In this document: positions 31,056 through 40,988 of the stretch, piece by piece | Layout of the letters: each line of letters opens with the position of its first letter | Position numbering within the stretch: the stretch's first letter is position 1 | NCBI RefSeq assembly: GCF_000826525.2 | Contig: NZ_LN651331.1 | Span: 62,001-126,000, forward strand | Origin: Mobilicoccus massiliensis | GTDB taxonomy: Bacteria; Actinomycetota; Actinomycetes; Actinomycetales; Dermatophilaceae | Reading direction: 5' to 3' | DNA: 64,000 bases | Notes under the pieces: generated by a model | What the model was told of the DNA's origin: nothing | What the model saw: only the letters and a program-made list of their open reading frames with translations | Database searches by the model: none | Program-made: the position numbers and the translations under genes

Positions 31056-31085
31056 TTGCACAGGGCCGCTAGATTTGGCTAGGTT
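31056..31085 (+). promoter_or_regulatory. putative sigma-70-type promoter of mihF-gmk-rpoZ
   Basis: TTGCAC (31056-31061), 18-bp spacer, TAGGTT (31080-31085), about 90 bp upstream of mihF in a locally AT-richer stretch. Good -35, acceptable actinobacterial -10. Confidence 0.45.
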
Positions 31086-31172
31086 CGACCTGACTGGGCT
31101 CAGACCTGCGTATGACCTGGACCTGACACACCAGCCGTCCGTTCGACTACTTTTTCGCGCCGAGGAGACAAC

Positions 31173-31490
31173 GTGGCACTTCCCCAGCTGACACCCGAGC
31201 AGCGCGCCGAGGCTCTCGAGAAGGCTGCCGTGGCTCGTCGCCAGCGGGCTTCGATCAAGAACGCCCTCAAGACCGGCGAGACGAGCCTCAAGAAGGTCAT
31301 CGCCGACGGCAAGAAGGACGACGTCATCGGCAAGATGAAGGTCTCCTCGCTGCTCGAGTCCATGCCCGGCGTCGGGCGGGTGCGCGCCCGTCAGATCATG
31401 GACGAGGTCGGCATCTCCGAGACGCGGCGCGTGCGTGGCCTCGGCGCCAACCAGATCGCGGCGTTGCTGGAGCGCTTCGGCACCGAGTGA
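31173..31490 (+). CDS. mihF: actinobacterial integration host factor
   Basis: Small nucleoid-associated DNA-bending protein specific to actinobacteria, unrelated to proteobacterial IHF. 105 residues from GTG 31173 with GAGGAGACAAC upstream. The helix-two-turns-helix DNA-binding part is [18 protein letters not shown] with the following GLGANQ loop. Essential in mycobacteria and involved in development in streptomycetes. The adjacent gmk-rpoZ-coaBC-metK order is characteristic and confirms the assignment. Its stop overlaps the GTG of gmk. Confidence 0.95.
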   Translation: MALPQLTPEQRAEALEKAAVARRQRASIKNALKTGETSLKKVIADGKKDDVIGKMKVSSLLESMPGVGRVRARQIMDEVGISETRRVRGLGANQIAALLERFGTE

Positions 31491-32167
31491 TCGCCCAGCC
31501 CGCCCCCTCACCGCGTCGCCTCGTCGTCCTCGCCGGTCCCACGGCGGTCGGCAAGGGCGCGGTGAGTTCGTACATCCGCGAACACCACCCCGAGGTGTGG
31601 CTGTCGGTCTCCGCGACCACCCGCCCGCCTCGCCCCGGTGAGATCGACGGCCGTCACTACCGGTTCCTCGACGCCGACACCTTCTCCGACATGGTCCGGG
31701 CCGGCGAGTTCCTCGAATATGCGGTCGTGCACGGCCGCAACTGGTACGGCACGCCGCGACGGGCCGTGGAGGAGAAGCTCGCCGAGGGCGCTCCGGTGCT
31801 CCTCGAGATCGACCTCGCGGGAGCGAGGCAGGTGCGCCGCTCGATGCCCGACGCGCTGTTCGTCTTTCTCGCGCCGCCGAGTTGGGACGAACTCGTGCGC
31901 CGCCTGGAGGGCCGCGGCACCGAGGACGCCGACGAGCGGGCCCGCCGGCTCGCCACCGCCAAGGTCGAACTCGCGGCGGCCGACGAGTTCGACATCGTCG
32001 TCGTCAACGACGAGGTTCGGCGTGCGGCCGGTGAACTCGTATCATTGATGGACGTCGCGGCCGATCCCGGCCCGCGAGGCGCGGGAACGAGTGTCCCGGA
32101 CGCCCCGGCGGGCGACGGCCCGCCCGATCACACCGAACGACCACACGAAACGAGACTGCGCACGTGA
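31487..32167 (+). CDS. gmk: guanylate kinase
   Basis: Phosphorylates GMP to GDP. P-loop [10 protein letters not shown] near residue 18, the GMP-binding [32 protein letters not shown] and [16 protein letters not shown] start at 31487 overlaps mihF. 226 residues, with about 35 extra C-terminal residues (Gly/Pro/Asp-rich) beyond the kinase fold. The stop overlaps the rpoZ GTG. Confidence 0.96.
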   Translation: MIAQPAPSPRRLVVLAGPTAVGKGAVSSYIREHHPEVWLSVSATTRPPRPGEIDGRHYRFLDADTFSDMVRAGEFLEYAVVHGRNWYGTPRRAVEEKLAEGAPVLLEIDLAGARQVRRSMPDALFVFLAPPSWDELVRRLEGRGTEDADERARRLATAKVELAAADEFDIVVVNDEVRRAAGELVSLMDVAADPGPRGAGTSVPDAPAGDGPPDHTERPHETRLRT

Positions 32168-32427
32168 CTGCCACCGCTCCGGCTCCCGAGGGGATCACCA
32201 ACCCCCCGATCGACGACCTCCTCGAGATCGCCGACTCCAAGTACGCCCTCGTCATCTACGCCGCCAAGCGCGCGCGCCAGATCAACGCGTACTACAGCCA
32301 GCTCTCCGAGGGCCTGCTCGAGTACGTCGGGCCCCTCGTCGAGACCGAGATCCACGAGAAGCCGCTGTCGGTGGCCCTGCGTGAGATCAACGACGGCCTG
32401 CTCACCTCCACCCCCACCGAGGGCTGA
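32164..32427 (+). CDS. rpoZ: DNA-directed RNA polymerase omega subunit
   Basis: 87 residues. [20 protein letters not shown] followed by the conserved [12 protein letters not shown] helix; the C-terminal half ends in [13 protein letters not shown]. Omega assists folding and assembly of the beta-prime subunit. GTG start at 32164 overlaps the gmk stop. Confidence 0.97.
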   Translation: MTATAPAPEGITNPPIDDLLEIADSKYALVIYAAKRARQINAYYSQLSEGLLEYVGPLVETEIHEKPLSVALREINDGLLTSTPTEG

Positions 32428-32438
32428 GGTCCACACCG

Positions 32439-33851
32439 GTGACCACGACGCCCTCGCCGGAGCCGGGTCGTTCGCACGAGCCGTCGTCGGTGCGACCCAC
32501 CACCGGCGGGCGTCGGGTCGTGCTCGGCGTCGGCGGGGGTATCGCCGCATACAAGGCGTGTCTGTTGTTGCGCCTGTTCGCCGAGGCCGGTGACCACGTC
32601 ACCGTCGTGCCCACCGCGGCCGCACTGCGCTTCGTCGGTGCTCCGACGTGGGAGGCGCTCTCGGGCCGGCCGGTCTCCGACGGCGTGTGGGACCGCGTCG
32701 AGCAGGTGCCGCACGTGCGCCTCGGCAAGGAGGCCGATCTCGTCGTCGTCGCCCCCGCCACGGCCGACCTGATGGCTCGGGCCGCGCACGGCCTCGCCGA
32801 CGACCTGCTCACCAACGTGCTGCTCACCGCGCGCTGCCCGGTGGTGTTCGCGCCCGCGATGCACACCGAGATGTGGGAGCACCCGGCCACGCGAGCCAAC
32901 GTCGACCTCCTGCGCGAGCGGGGCGTCCACGTCATCGATCCCGCCTCCGGGCGCCTCACCGGCGCCGACACCGGCCCGGGCCGGTTGCCCGAACCCGAGG
33001 ACATCCACGCGGAGTGCCTGCGCATCCTCGCGGCCGCACCGAAGGAGCCGACGGGGTCCGGCGGAGCGGAGACCTCGCACGCCCTCGCCGACGAACCCGG
33101 CGCCGGCCCCCTCACCGACCTCGGCGGAGCCTCGAACCTGCGCGGCCGCCGGATCGTCGTCAGCGCGGGCGGCACCAGGGAGCCGCTCGACCCGGTGCGC
33201 TACCTCGGCAACCGCAGCTCGGGCAAGCAGGGGTACGCCCTCGCCACCGCGGCTGCCGCCCGAGGCGCCCGCGTCACGCTCGTCACCAGCGCGTCACTGC
33301 CCGACCCCGAGGGGGTCGAGATCGTGCGCATCGAGACCGCACGCGAACTGCAGGAGGCGATGCGCGACGCCGCCCGCGACGCCGACGTCGTCGTCATGGC
33401 CGCCGCCGTCGCCGACTTCCGGCCCGCCGTCTACGCCGAATCGAAGATCAAGAAGACCCAGGGCGCGCCGGGGGAGGACGAACCCGACGACGCGCCGGTC
33501 ATCGAACTCGTGCGCAACCCCGACATCCTCGCCGGGCTCGTCCGCGACCGCGACGCCCTTGCCGCCGAGACGGGCGGAGCACGCCGACGACCCCTCATCG
33601 TCGGTTTCGCCGCCGAGACCGGAGACGACACCGGCGACGTCCTTCACCACGCCCGCGCCAAACTCGCCCGCAAGGGCTGCGACCTTCTCGTCGCCAACGA
33701 GGTCGGCGTCGGCGTCACCTTCGGCCGCGACGACACCACCGTCCACGTCCTCGGACCCGGCGGCGTCGTCCTCGCCGAAGCCGGACCCACCAGCAAGGCC
33801 GAGGCCTCCGCCGTCGTCTGGGACGCCGTCGAAGAGGCCCTGCGCGGGTGA
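32439..33851 (+). CDS. coaBC: bifunctional phosphopantothenoylcysteine decarboxylase / phosphopantothenate-cysteine ligase
   Basis: Two consecutive steps of coenzyme A synthesis. Residues about 25-200 are the FMN-dependent decarboxylase CoaC (GVGGGIAAYKA, APATADLMAR, APAMHTEMW with catalytic residues); residues about 235-470 are the ligase CoaB (VVSAGGTREPLDPVRYLGN, AAAVADFRP, KIKK, ANEVG). A variable acidic linker separates the domains. GTG start at 32439, 11 bp after rpoZ. 470 residues, somewhat longer than the usual 400-420 because of the linker. Confidence 0.96.
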   Translation: MTTTPSPEPGRSHEPSSVRPTTGGRRVVLGVGGGIAAYKACLLLRLFAEAGDHVTVVPTAAALRFVGAPTWEALSGRPVSDGVWDRVEQVPHVRLGKEADLVVVAPATADLMARAAHGLADDLLTNVLLTARCPVVFAPAMHTEMWEHPATRANVDLLRERGVHVIDPASGRLTGADTGPGRLPEPEDIHAECLRILAAAPKEPTGSGGAETSHALADEPGAGPLTDLGGASNLRGRRIVVSAGGTREPLDPVRYLGNRSSGKQGYALATAAAARGARVTLVTSASLPDPEGVEIVRIETARELQEAMRDAARDADVVVMAAAVADFRPAVYAESKIKKTQGAPGEDEPDDAPVIELVRNPDILAGLVRDRDALAAETGGARRRPLIVGFAAETGDDTGDVLHHARAKLARKGCDLLVANEVGVGVTFGRDDTTVHVLGPGGVVLAEAGPTSKAEASAVVWDAVEEALRG

Positions 33852-33935
33852 TCCCGCGCGTTTGTAGACTCGACCACCGGCGTGCCGCGCCACCAGGCCG
33901 GCCGCGTCGTCACCACCAGTGAGGAGCCCCCACCC

Positions 33936-35153
33936 GTGTCCCGACTGTTCACCTCCGAATCCGTCACCGAGGGTCACCCGGACAAGATCTGCGACCAGAT
34001 CTCCGACGCCATCCTCGACGCGATGCTGACCCAGGACCCCCACGCCCGCGTGGCGGTCGAGACGATGGTCACCACCGGCCTCGTCCACGTCGCCGGAGAG
34101 GTCGCGACCAGCGGATACGTCGACATCCCGAGCCTCGTGCGCAAGACCATCATCGGCATCGGCTACGACAGCTCCATCAAGGGCTTCGACGGCAAGACCT
34201 GCGGCGTCGAGATCTCCATCGGTGAACAGAGCCGTGACATCGCCCAAGGCGTCGACACCGCCTACGAGAACCGCACCGGCGGCGTCGACCCCCTCGACAA
34301 GCAGGGCGCCGGCGACCAGGGCCTCATGTTCGGATACGCCACCGACGAGACCCCCGAGCTCATGCCCCTGCCCATCTTCCTCGCGCACCGCCTCGCCGAG
34401 CGCCTCACCGCCGTGCGCAAGTCCGGCCAGATGGCCTACCTGCGCCCCGACGGCAAGACCCAGGTCACCATCGGCTACGACGGCGACAAGGCCGTCTCCC
34501 TCGACACCGTCGTCCTCTCCACCCAGCACGCCGAGGACGTCTCCCTCGAGGCCCTCCTCCAGCCCGACGTCGAGAAGCTCATCGTCAAGCCCGTCCTCGC
34601 CGAACTCGCCGACTCCGGCGTCGACCTCGCCCTCGACGACTACCGACTCCTCGTCAACCCCACCGGCAAGTTCGTCGTCGGCGGCCCCATGGGCGACGCC
34701 GGACTCACCGGCCGCAAGATCATCGTCGACACCTACGGCGGCATGGCCCGCCACGGCGGCGGCGCCTTCTCCGGCAAGGACCCCTCCAAGGTCGACCGCT
34801 CCGCCGCCTACGCCACCCGCTGGGTCGCCAAGAACGTCGTCGCCGCGGGCCTCGCCAAGCGCTGCGAGGTCCAGACCGCCTACGCCATCGGCAAAGCCCA
34901 GCCCGTCGGCCTCTACGTCGAATGCTTCGGCACCGAGAACCACCCCCTCGACGCCATCCAGAAGGCCATCACCGACGTCTTCGACCTGCGCCCCGCCGCC
35001 ATCATCGACGAACTCGACCTCCTCCGCCCCATCTACCAGCCCACCGCCGCCTACGGCCACTTCGGCCGCCGCACCGCCGACGGCATCAGCAACCCCTTCA
35101 CTTGGGAAAAGACCAACCGAGTCGAGGAGTTGCAGCGGGCGATCGGGGGCTGA
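33936..35153 (+). CDS. metK: S-adenosylmethionine synthetase
   Basis: Makes SAM from methionine and ATP. 405 residues from GTG 33936 ([17 protein letters not shown]), with GTGAGGAG 9 nt upstream; an upstream ATG at 33882 would add an unlikely 18-residue leader. Signatures [12 protein letters not shown], the P-loop-like [16 protein letters not shown] and the C-terminal EKTNRVEEL are intact. Codon use here is strikingly C-ending (GAC, CTC, GCC runs), as expected for a highly expressed gene. Followed by a cluster of inverted repeats. Confidence 0.97.
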   Translation: MSRLFTSESVTEGHPDKICDQISDAILDAMLTQDPHARVAVETMVTTGLVHVAGEVATSGYVDIPSLVRKTIIGIGYDSSIKGFDGKTCGVEISIGEQSRDIAQGVDTAYENRTGGVDPLDKQGAGDQGLMFGYATDETPELMPLPIFLAHRLAERLTAVRKSGQMAYLRPDGKTQVTIGYDGDKAVSLDTVVLSTQHAEDVSLEALLQPDVEKLIVKPVLAELADSGVDLALDDYRLLVNPTGKFVVGGPMGDAGLTGRKIIVDTYGGMARHGGGAFSGKDPSKVDRSAAYATRWVAKNVVAAGLAKRCEVQTAYAIGKAQPVGLYVECFGTENHPLDAIQKAITDVFDLRPAAIIDELDLLRPIYQPTAAYGHFGRRTADGISNPFTWEKTNRVEELQRAIGG

Positions 35154-35177
35154 TACCCCCCTCGCTTCGCGCGGTTT

Positions 35178-35361
35178 GCGGCCGTCGCTTACGCCCGGCG
35201 CTTCGCGCTGGGGCGGAAGCGACGGCCGCTCGGACGCGGCTTCGCCGCGGCGCTTTCTTGGTTCCGTCGATTCAAGAGCTCGCTTCGCTCGCTCGAATCG
35301 ACGGCGAGAACACGAATCCCCTGTTTCCGGCTTCTCGGGAGCGGGGGATTCGTGTTCTCGC
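35178..35361. repeat. three successive inverted repeats downstream of metK
   Basis: Inverted repeat 1: 35178-35196 with 35211-35229, 19 bp with one mismatch. Inverted repeat 2: CCGTCGATTC (35264-35273) with GAATCGACGG (35295-35304). Inverted repeat 3: 35304-35321 with 35344-35361, 18 bp perfect, beginning GCGAGAACACGAATCCCC. They start 25 bp after the metK stop. The first could end metK transcription, although no T-run follows it. The rest of 35154-35587 has no convincing gene; a CTTTTTCTT run at 35497-35505 is a possible terminator of the oppositely transcribed neighbour only on the wrong strand. Confidence 0.85.
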
Positions 35362-35587
35362 GGTTGGTCGCTGTGGGTCTGTCGGGTTGCTCCTGCGCCG
35401 AGGCAACCGTCGCCGGCTCGTGTCCGCGCTTTGCGCGCGTGTGCCGAGACAGACGTTTTGCTCCTTGTGGTCCGTACTTCGCGCGTACGTCGAGACCTTT
35501 TTCTTACACACGACGGCGGAAGTGGCGGGTGTCTCGGCGTCTCGCGCGGCGCGCACTGTGCACGGGGTCGGTGTCTCGGCGTCGTGC

Positions 35588-36826
35588 TCAGGCCGTGGCG
35601 CCTGGCTCCAAGCGGCTCCCGGCCGGGAGATCCGCGCCTCCACCGACCGTGCTCTCTCGCCCGACCAGCGTGATGTCGTCCTCCGTCGGGAGGCGCCGGC
35701 CCGTCTCCACACCGACGCGGGCACCCGGCTCGATCGTCACCAGGTGATCGACGATCGCCGTCCCCACGAACGCGCCGCGCCCGATCGTCACATCCTCGAA
35801 CACCACCGAGTCCACGACCTCCGCCCCCTCCTCGACGACCACACCCGGGCCGAGGACACTGCGCACCACCCGCCCGGACACGTCGCAACCAGGAGAGACG
35901 ACGCCGTCGACGATCTGTCCGCTCTCTCGCACGATCGCCCCCGGACGGGTGAGGTTGACACCGACGATCGGCCACCGCCGATCATCGAACACGTCCATGC
36001 GGCCCGCCACGAGATCGCGGTGGGCCCGCAGATACGACGCCGGTCGCCCGAGATCACGCCAGTACCCCTCCAACGGGTGCGAGACGACCCGGCCGTGCTC
36101 GATGAGATACGGCAGCAACTTGTCGCCGAAATCACCGAGCCCGGTGTCACCCGCCTCCGAACTCTCGTCATCCGCGTGCAGGATGCCGAGGGTGCGCTGC
36201 AACACGTCGGGGTCGTAGACGAACACCTCCGTCGCGACGATCGACGACCTCGGACTCGACGGCTTGTACTCCACCCCCGTCACGACAGCGCCGGGCTCGG
36301 CCGGGTCGCCCGCGATGTCGAGGACCGCATGATGCACGGCCTCCGTCTTCGACAGGTCGTAGGTGAGCAGCGTGCAGTCGGCACCGGAGTCCAGGTGGGT
36401 GCGCACGAGATCGTTGTAGTCGAACGCGTACACGTGATCGGACGACAACACGAGGACGGCATCGGGATCCGCCGCCCTGATCTCGTGCCGGGACCGACGC
36501 AGCAGGTCGGCGTTGCCCTGAGAGAAACCCGAACGCTCCGGACCGCGGCCCTCCTCCGGGCCCAGCACGAACAGCCCGCCCCGCGTGCGATCGAGATCCC
36601 ACGGCCGACCGTTGCCGACGGCCCGCTCCAGCATCGACGCGTGGTACTGGGCGCACACGATGACGTCGTCGATCCGACTGTGCCGCAGGTTGGACAGCGG
36701 AATGTCGATGAGCCGGTGCGTGCCCGCGAACGGAAGCACCGGCTTGGGACGCTCACGGGTGAGCACGTCCATGCGGCTGCCCTTGCCGCCGGCGAGCACG
36801 AGGGCGAGCACATGAGGAGCACGCAT
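35588..36826 (-). CDS. GlgC-like sugar-phosphate nucleotidyltransferase
   Basis: 412 residues of the glucose-1-phosphate adenylyltransferase family. The N-terminal nucleotidyltransferase domain has LALVLAGGKGSRMDVLT, ERPKPVLPFAG, DIPLSNL, and VLSSDHVYAFDYN; the C-terminal third is a left-handed beta helix (repeated hydrophobic hexapeptides, VVRSVLGPGVVVEEGAEV). The canonical GlgC motif WYxGTADA is replaced by FSQGNADLL, so nucleotide or sugar preference may differ and I do not assign glgC firmly. Start at 36826 by homology to MxxxxVLALVLAGG; a weak ribosome site. Divergent from priA. Confidence 0.8.
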   Translation of the reverse strand: MRAPHVLALVLAGGKGSRMDVLTRERPKPVLPFAGTHRLIDIPLSNLRHSRIDDVIVCAQYHASMLERAVGNGRPWDLDRTRGGLFVLGPEEGRGPERSGFSQGNADLLRRSRHEIRAADPDAVLVLSSDHVYAFDYNDLVRTHLDSGADCTLLTYDLSKTEAVHHAVLDIAGDPAEPGAVVTGVEYKPSSPRSSIVATEVFVYDPDVLQRTLGILHADDESSEAGDTGLGDFGDKLLPYLIEHGRVVSHPLEGYWRDLGRPASYLRAHRDLVAGRMDVFDDRRWPIVGVNLTRPGAIVRESGQIVDGVVSPGCDVSGRVVRSVLGPGVVVEEGAEVVDSVVFEDVTIGRGAFVGTAIVDHLVTIEPGARVGVETGRRLPTEDDITLVGRESTVGGGADLPAGSRLEPGATA

Positions 36827-36922
36827 GCGGACTTTTCTACCGCCCAACCCCCTGCGGCGCACGGCGGACCCGCGACGAGGCGCCTGCGAAGGGTTGTCGG
36901 GGGCGCGGGGTAGACATGAGTC

Positions 36923-39214
36923 ATGACCGACGACGTGAGCAGCGCCCGCGCCGTCCAGCGCCATGCGCAGGACGCGCTGCTCGCCGTGCCCGCCATCTTC
37001 ACCGGGCCCACCCCGCCGATCGAGGCGACCGGAACACCGGCTGAACTCTCGCCTGCCGAGATGGAGCCCGCCCCGGCGTCGGTGGGCGCAGCGTCCGACC
37101 GGCCTGCCGGGGACGACGTGCGAGGTGATCCGGGCGATGGAACCGGCGGCGCGGGGAACCCCCGTCTGGTCGCGGGCTCGTCGGCGGCGGGAGAGGCGCT
37201 CGTGACGGACGAGGTCTCACCCGCTCCCGAGAGCGGAGAGACACCGAAGCTACCCGTGGCGCTCGTCGCCGTTCAGGTGCCACTGCCGCACCTGGACCGT
37301 GGATTCGAGTACCGGGTTCCCCCCGACCTCGACGAGGACGCGGTGCCGGGGTCGCGGGTCAAGGTCCGGTTTTCGGGGCGCGACGTCGACGGGTTCATCC
37401 TCGAACGCCGACCGCGGGCCGAGCACTCGGGCACGCTGTCGCCGTTGCGCCGTGTGGTGAGCCACGAGCCCGTGCTCACCCCCGAGGTCGCCACACTGGC
37501 CAGGGCGGTCGCCGACGCGCACGCCGGCTCCCTCGCCGACGTCCTGCGACTCGCGGTGCCACCACGCCACGCCCAGGCCGAGAAGGCCCTCACCGCGCGA
37601 CCCCCGGCCGCCCCCGCGGGCGAGCCGGCCGTCGAACCCGCACCGTGGCAGCGTTACCCGGCCGGGCCGAGCTTTCTGCGTCGTATCGGTGCCGGTGAAG
37701 GTCCGTGGGCGGCGTGGTCGGCTCTGCCCACCACCGACCCGGCCCTCGACTGGCCGGCGGCCATCGCCGCCGCGGCCGCCGCCACGCTCCTCTCGGGACG
37801 CGGCGCGCTCGTCGTCGTTCCCGATCACCGTGACGTCGCGCGCGTCGACGCAGCCCTCACCGAGGCGCTCGGCAAGGGTCGGCACGTGCGGCTCACGGCC
37901 GACCAGGGGCCCCAGGCGCGCTACACGGCGTGGCTGTCGGTGCTCCGCGGTCATGTGCGCTGCGTCGTCGGCACTCGTGCGGCCGCCTACGCGCCGGTGC
38001 ACGACCTGGGGCTCGTCGCCTGGTGGGACGACGGCGACGACCTGCACGCCGAACCCCGCGCGCCCTACGCGCACATGCGCGACGTGCTGCGTCTACGGGC
38101 ACAGCAGACGGGGGCGGCGCTGCTCGTGGGCGGGTTCGCCAGGTCGGTCGCGGTCGAGCAGTGGGTCGCACAGGGGATGGTCCGAGAGATCGTCTCGGAC
38201 GTCTCGGCGCGGCGAACACTGGCCCGGGTCCACGTCGTGGGCGAGGGCCACGACGAGGAACGCGACGGCCCCGGTGCTCGCGCCCACCTGCCCTCGGCGG
38301 CGTGGCGCGCCGCGCACGCCGCCTTGAACTCCGGCCCGGTGCTCGTCCAGGTGCCGCGGCGGGGATACCTGCCCGCGTTGTCGTGCCAGACCTGCCGGGC
38401 TCCGGCCCGCTGCCCGCACTGTCACGGGCCGCTCGCGCTGCCCGGCCCCGACGCCGCGCCGTCGTGCCGTTGGTGTGGCCGCACGCCCACCGATTACACG
38501 TGCCCGCAGTGCGGGTCACACCGGCTGCGCAGCAGCGTCGTCGGGGCGCACCGCACCGCCGAGGAACTCGGTCGCGCGTTCCCCGGCACACCCGTGCGCA
38601 CCTCCGGCGCTCCCGAGGTCATCGACGTCGTCGACGGTCGGCCGGCGCTCGTCATCGCGACTCCGGGGGCCGAACCCTACGCCGAGGGCGGCTACGCGGC
38701 CACACTGCTGCTCGACGCGTGGGCGAGCATCGACCGGCCGGCCCTCGACGCGGGGGAGGAGGCGCTGCGACGCTGGCTCACCGCGGCCGCCCTCACCCGC
38801 GACGCGGCCGACGGGGGCGTCGTCGTGCTCGCCGGAGCCCCGCTGCACCATCCCCTGCCCGTGGTCGAGGCCCTCGTGCGGTGGGCACCGGAGTGGTTCG
38901 CACGCCGTGAGCTCGCCGAACGCGCCGAGCTCACGCTGCCCCCGGCGGTCTGGATGGCACGGGTCACCGGCAGCCTGCCCGCGGTCCGCGGCTTCGGCGA
39001 CGACATGGTGGCGGCGATGCGTGACCACGGCGAGACGCCGGTCGAGCGGCTCGGGCCGATCCCCGTCGGCGAGGAGGCACACCTGCTGCTGCGCGTGTCG
39101 TGGGACCGAGCGGCCGAGGCCATCGCGGCGCTCGGCGCGGTGCGGCGCACCCGCAGCGCCCGCAAGGACAGGGAGGCCGCGTCGGTCCGGCTGGGGGTGG
39201 CCGACGTGACGTGA
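36923..39214 (+). CDS. priA: primosomal protein N' (PriA), helicase motifs degenerate
   Basis: Replication-restart protein. 763 residues. The 3' DNA-binding domain begins after an unusual 110-residue acidic low-complexity N-terminus (PVALVAVQVPLPHLDRGFEYRVPPDL). The Walker A motif is missing (the expected position reads LLSGRGALVVVPDH) and the DEAH box is replaced by WWDDGDD, so ATP-driven unwinding is unlikely; this degeneration is normal in actinobacterial PriA. The zinc-binding cluster is preserved: four CxxC pairs in CQTCRAPARCPHCH, CRWCG and CPQCG. It precedes def and fmt, the usual neighbours. Confidence 0.9.
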   Translation: MTDDVSSARAVQRHAQDALLAVPAIFTGPTPPIEATGTPAELSPAEMEPAPASVGAASDRPAGDDVRGDPGDGTGGAGNPRLVAGSSAAGEALVTDEVSPAPESGETPKLPVALVAVQVPLPHLDRGFEYRVPPDLDEDAVPGSRVKVRFSGRDVDGFILERRPRAEHSGTLSPLRRVVSHEPVLTPEVATLARAVADAHAGSLADVLRLAVPPRHAQAEKALTARPPAAPAGEPAVEPAPWQRYPAGPSFLRRIGAGEGPWAAWSALPTTDPALDWPAAIAAAAAATLLSGRGALVVVPDHRDVARVDAALTEALGKGRHVRLTADQGPQARYTAWLSVLRGHVRCVVGTRAAAYAPVHDLGLVAWWDDGDDLHAEPRAPYAHMRDVLRLRAQQTGAALLVGGFARSVAVEQWVAQGMVREIVSDVSARRTLARVHVVGEGHDEERDGPGARAHLPSAAWRAAHAALNSGPVLVQVPRRGYLPALSCQTCRAPARCPHCHGPLALPGPDAAPSCRWCGRTPTDYTCPQCGSHRLRSSVVGAHRTAEELGRAFPGTPVRTSGAPEVIDVVDGRPALVIATPGAEPYAEGGYAATLLLDAWASIDRPALDAGEEALRRWLTAAALTRDAADGGVVVLAGAPLHHPLPVVEALVRWAPEWFARRELAERAELTLPPAVWMARVTGSLPAVRGFGDDMVAAMRDHGETPVERLGPIPVGEEAHLLLRVSWDRAAEAIAALGAVRRTRSARKDREAASVRLGVADVT

Positions 39215-39486
39215 ATAGACTGATCGCCCGGCCCGGATCAGGGCGGGGACGCTCGCGGGGCCGGCTGCTCCGGCCGATCCCGGGCCGACGGTCTCGAGAC
39301 CGCCGTGCGAACCATCCGGCGCGTGAGCACTCGGGCGGCCACCGGTTTCACGGCGTGCGATCGCGGCTCTCCGAGGCCGCGAGGGCACGCCGCCGCGGGG
39401 CCGACGCCGCCCGTGCGCTCCTGCTCGCGCCCCGCCCGCAGTACCGACTGTTCTCACCCGCCGCTCGTCCCTACGGAGGCACGCTC

Positions 39487-40032
39487 GTGACGATCCTCGA
39501 CATCCGCCGCATCGGAGACCCGGTGTTGCGCACCCGGGCGAGCGAGGTGGTCGACTTCGACGCCGAACTGCGCGGGCTGGTCGCCGACCTCACGGCCACG
39601 ATGCTCGACGCTCCGGGGGTGGGCCTCGCGGCACCTCAGATCGGGATCGGTCTGCGCGTGTTCACCTACCACGTCGACGGCGTGCTCGGTCACGTCGTCA
39701 ACCCCGTCCTCGCCCTCGACGGCGAGCTCGAGGAGACCGACGAGGGGTGTCTGTCGATCCCCGGTCTCACCGCCCTCGCGCCGCGCGCGCCGCGGGCCGT
39801 CGCACGCGGCTTCGACCAGCACGGCGAACCGGTGCGCATCGAGGGCAGCACGTTGCTCGCCCAGTGCTTCCAGCACGAGACCGACCACCTCGACGGGGTG
39901 CTGTTCATCGACCGGCTCGACAGCGACGAGCGCCGGCGGGCGTTGAAGATCATCCGCTCGGCCGAATGGGCGGGCGAGACCGTCGTCAAGAGCAGCCCGC
40001 ACGACGAGCGGCCGCGAGGGGGGAGCCGCTGA
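39487..40032 (+). CDS. def: peptide deformylase
   Basis: Removes the N-formyl group from nascent proteins. 181 residues from GTG 39487 with GGAGG 7 nt upstream. All three family motifs are intact: GVGLAAPQIG (residues about 44-53), EGCLSIPG with the metal-binding Cys, and QHETDHLDG with both His ligands and catalytic Glu. Its stop shares a base with the ATG of fmt, which makes the opposite reaction on initiator tRNA. Confidence 0.96.
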   Translation: MTILDIRRIGDPVLRTRASEVVDFDAELRGLVADLTATMLDAPGVGLAAPQIGIGLRVFTYHVDGVLGHVVNPVLALDGELEETDEGCLSIPGLTALAPRAPRAVARGFDQHGEPVRIEGSTLLAQCFQHETDHLDGVLFIDRLDSDERRRALKIIRSAEWAGETVVKSSPHDERPRGGSR

Positions 40033-40988
40033 TGCGTCTCGTGTTCGCCGGTACTCCCGAGGTGGCGCTGCCCTCCCTGGAGACACTTCTCGACTCTCGG
40101 CACGACGTCGCGGCGGTCGTCACACGCCCCGATGCGCGGGCCGGCCGAGGACGCGGCCTGCGCCCCAGCCCGGTCAAGCAGCGAGCCCTCGAGGCGGGCA
40201 TCGAGGTGCTCACGCCGACCACGGTCCGCGATCCGGAGTTCCTCGACCGCCTCTCCGCCATCGCGCCCGACGCGGCGCCGGTCGTCGCGTACGGCAACCT
40301 CGTACCGCGCGCCGCACTCGACATCCCGAGACACGGGTGGATCAACCTCCACTTCTCGCTGCTGCCCGCCTGGCGTGGCGCCGCGCCCGTGCAGCACGCG
40401 CTCATCGCCGGCGACACGCGCACGGGTGCGAGCACGTTCGTCCTCGAGGAGGGCCTCGACACCGGCCCGGTCATCGACACGCTCGCGGTCGACGTCGGCG
40501 ACGACGAGACGGCCGGCGAGCTGCTCGACCGGCTCGCGACCTCGGGTGCTCAGGTGCTCCTCCGCTCGCTCGACGCTCTCGAGGACGGCACCGCGCGACC
40601 CACCCCCCAGACGGGCACACCGACCCTGGCCCCCAAGCTCACCCGCGACGACGCGCGGATCGACTGGCGGGCCGACTCCGGCCGCGTCCGCAACCTCGTG
40701 CGCGGATGCACCCCGGCCCCCGGGGCGTGGACGACGCTGCACGGTGCCCCCGTCAAGATCCTCCGGATCGACCCCGTTCCGGGGGCAGTTCAGGGCGTCG
40801 TGGACGACGGGCTGCAGCCGGGGCGGATCCGGGCCGGGCGATCCTCCGTGCACGTCGAAACCGGTGACGGCGCGGTCGAACTCGTGCAGGTCCAGCCGCA
40901 GGGCAAGAAGGCGATGGCGGCGGCCGACTGGGCGCGAGGAGCCCGCGTCGACGGCCAGAGGTTCGATGAGGAGACCGACGATGAGTGA
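40032..40988 (+). CDS. fmt: methionyl-tRNA formyltransferase
   Basis: Formylates initiator Met-tRNA. 318 residues. MRLVFAGTPEVA at the N-terminus, then the catalytic NLHFSLLPAWRGAAPV (a variant of the usual N-x-H-x-SLLPRYRG), LDTGPV, and a C-terminal tRNA-binding domain with the KAMAAADWARGAR signature. The usual HxDL folate segment is weakly preserved. The rsmB start lies within its last codons. Confidence 0.95.
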   Translation: MRLVFAGTPEVALPSLETLLDSRHDVAAVVTRPDARAGRGRGLRPSPVKQRALEAGIEVLTPTTVRDPEFLDRLSAIAPDAAPVVAYGNLVPRAALDIPRHGWINLHFSLLPAWRGAAPVQHALIAGDTRTGASTFVLEEGLDTGPVIDTLAVDVGDDETAGELLDRLATSGAQVLLRSLDALEDGTARPTPQTGTPTLAPKLTRDDARIDWRADSGRVRNLVRGCTPAPGAWTTLHGAPVKILRIDPVPGAVQGVVDDGLQPGRIRAGRSSVHVETGDGAVELVQVQPQGKKAMAAADWARGARVDGQRFDEETDDE

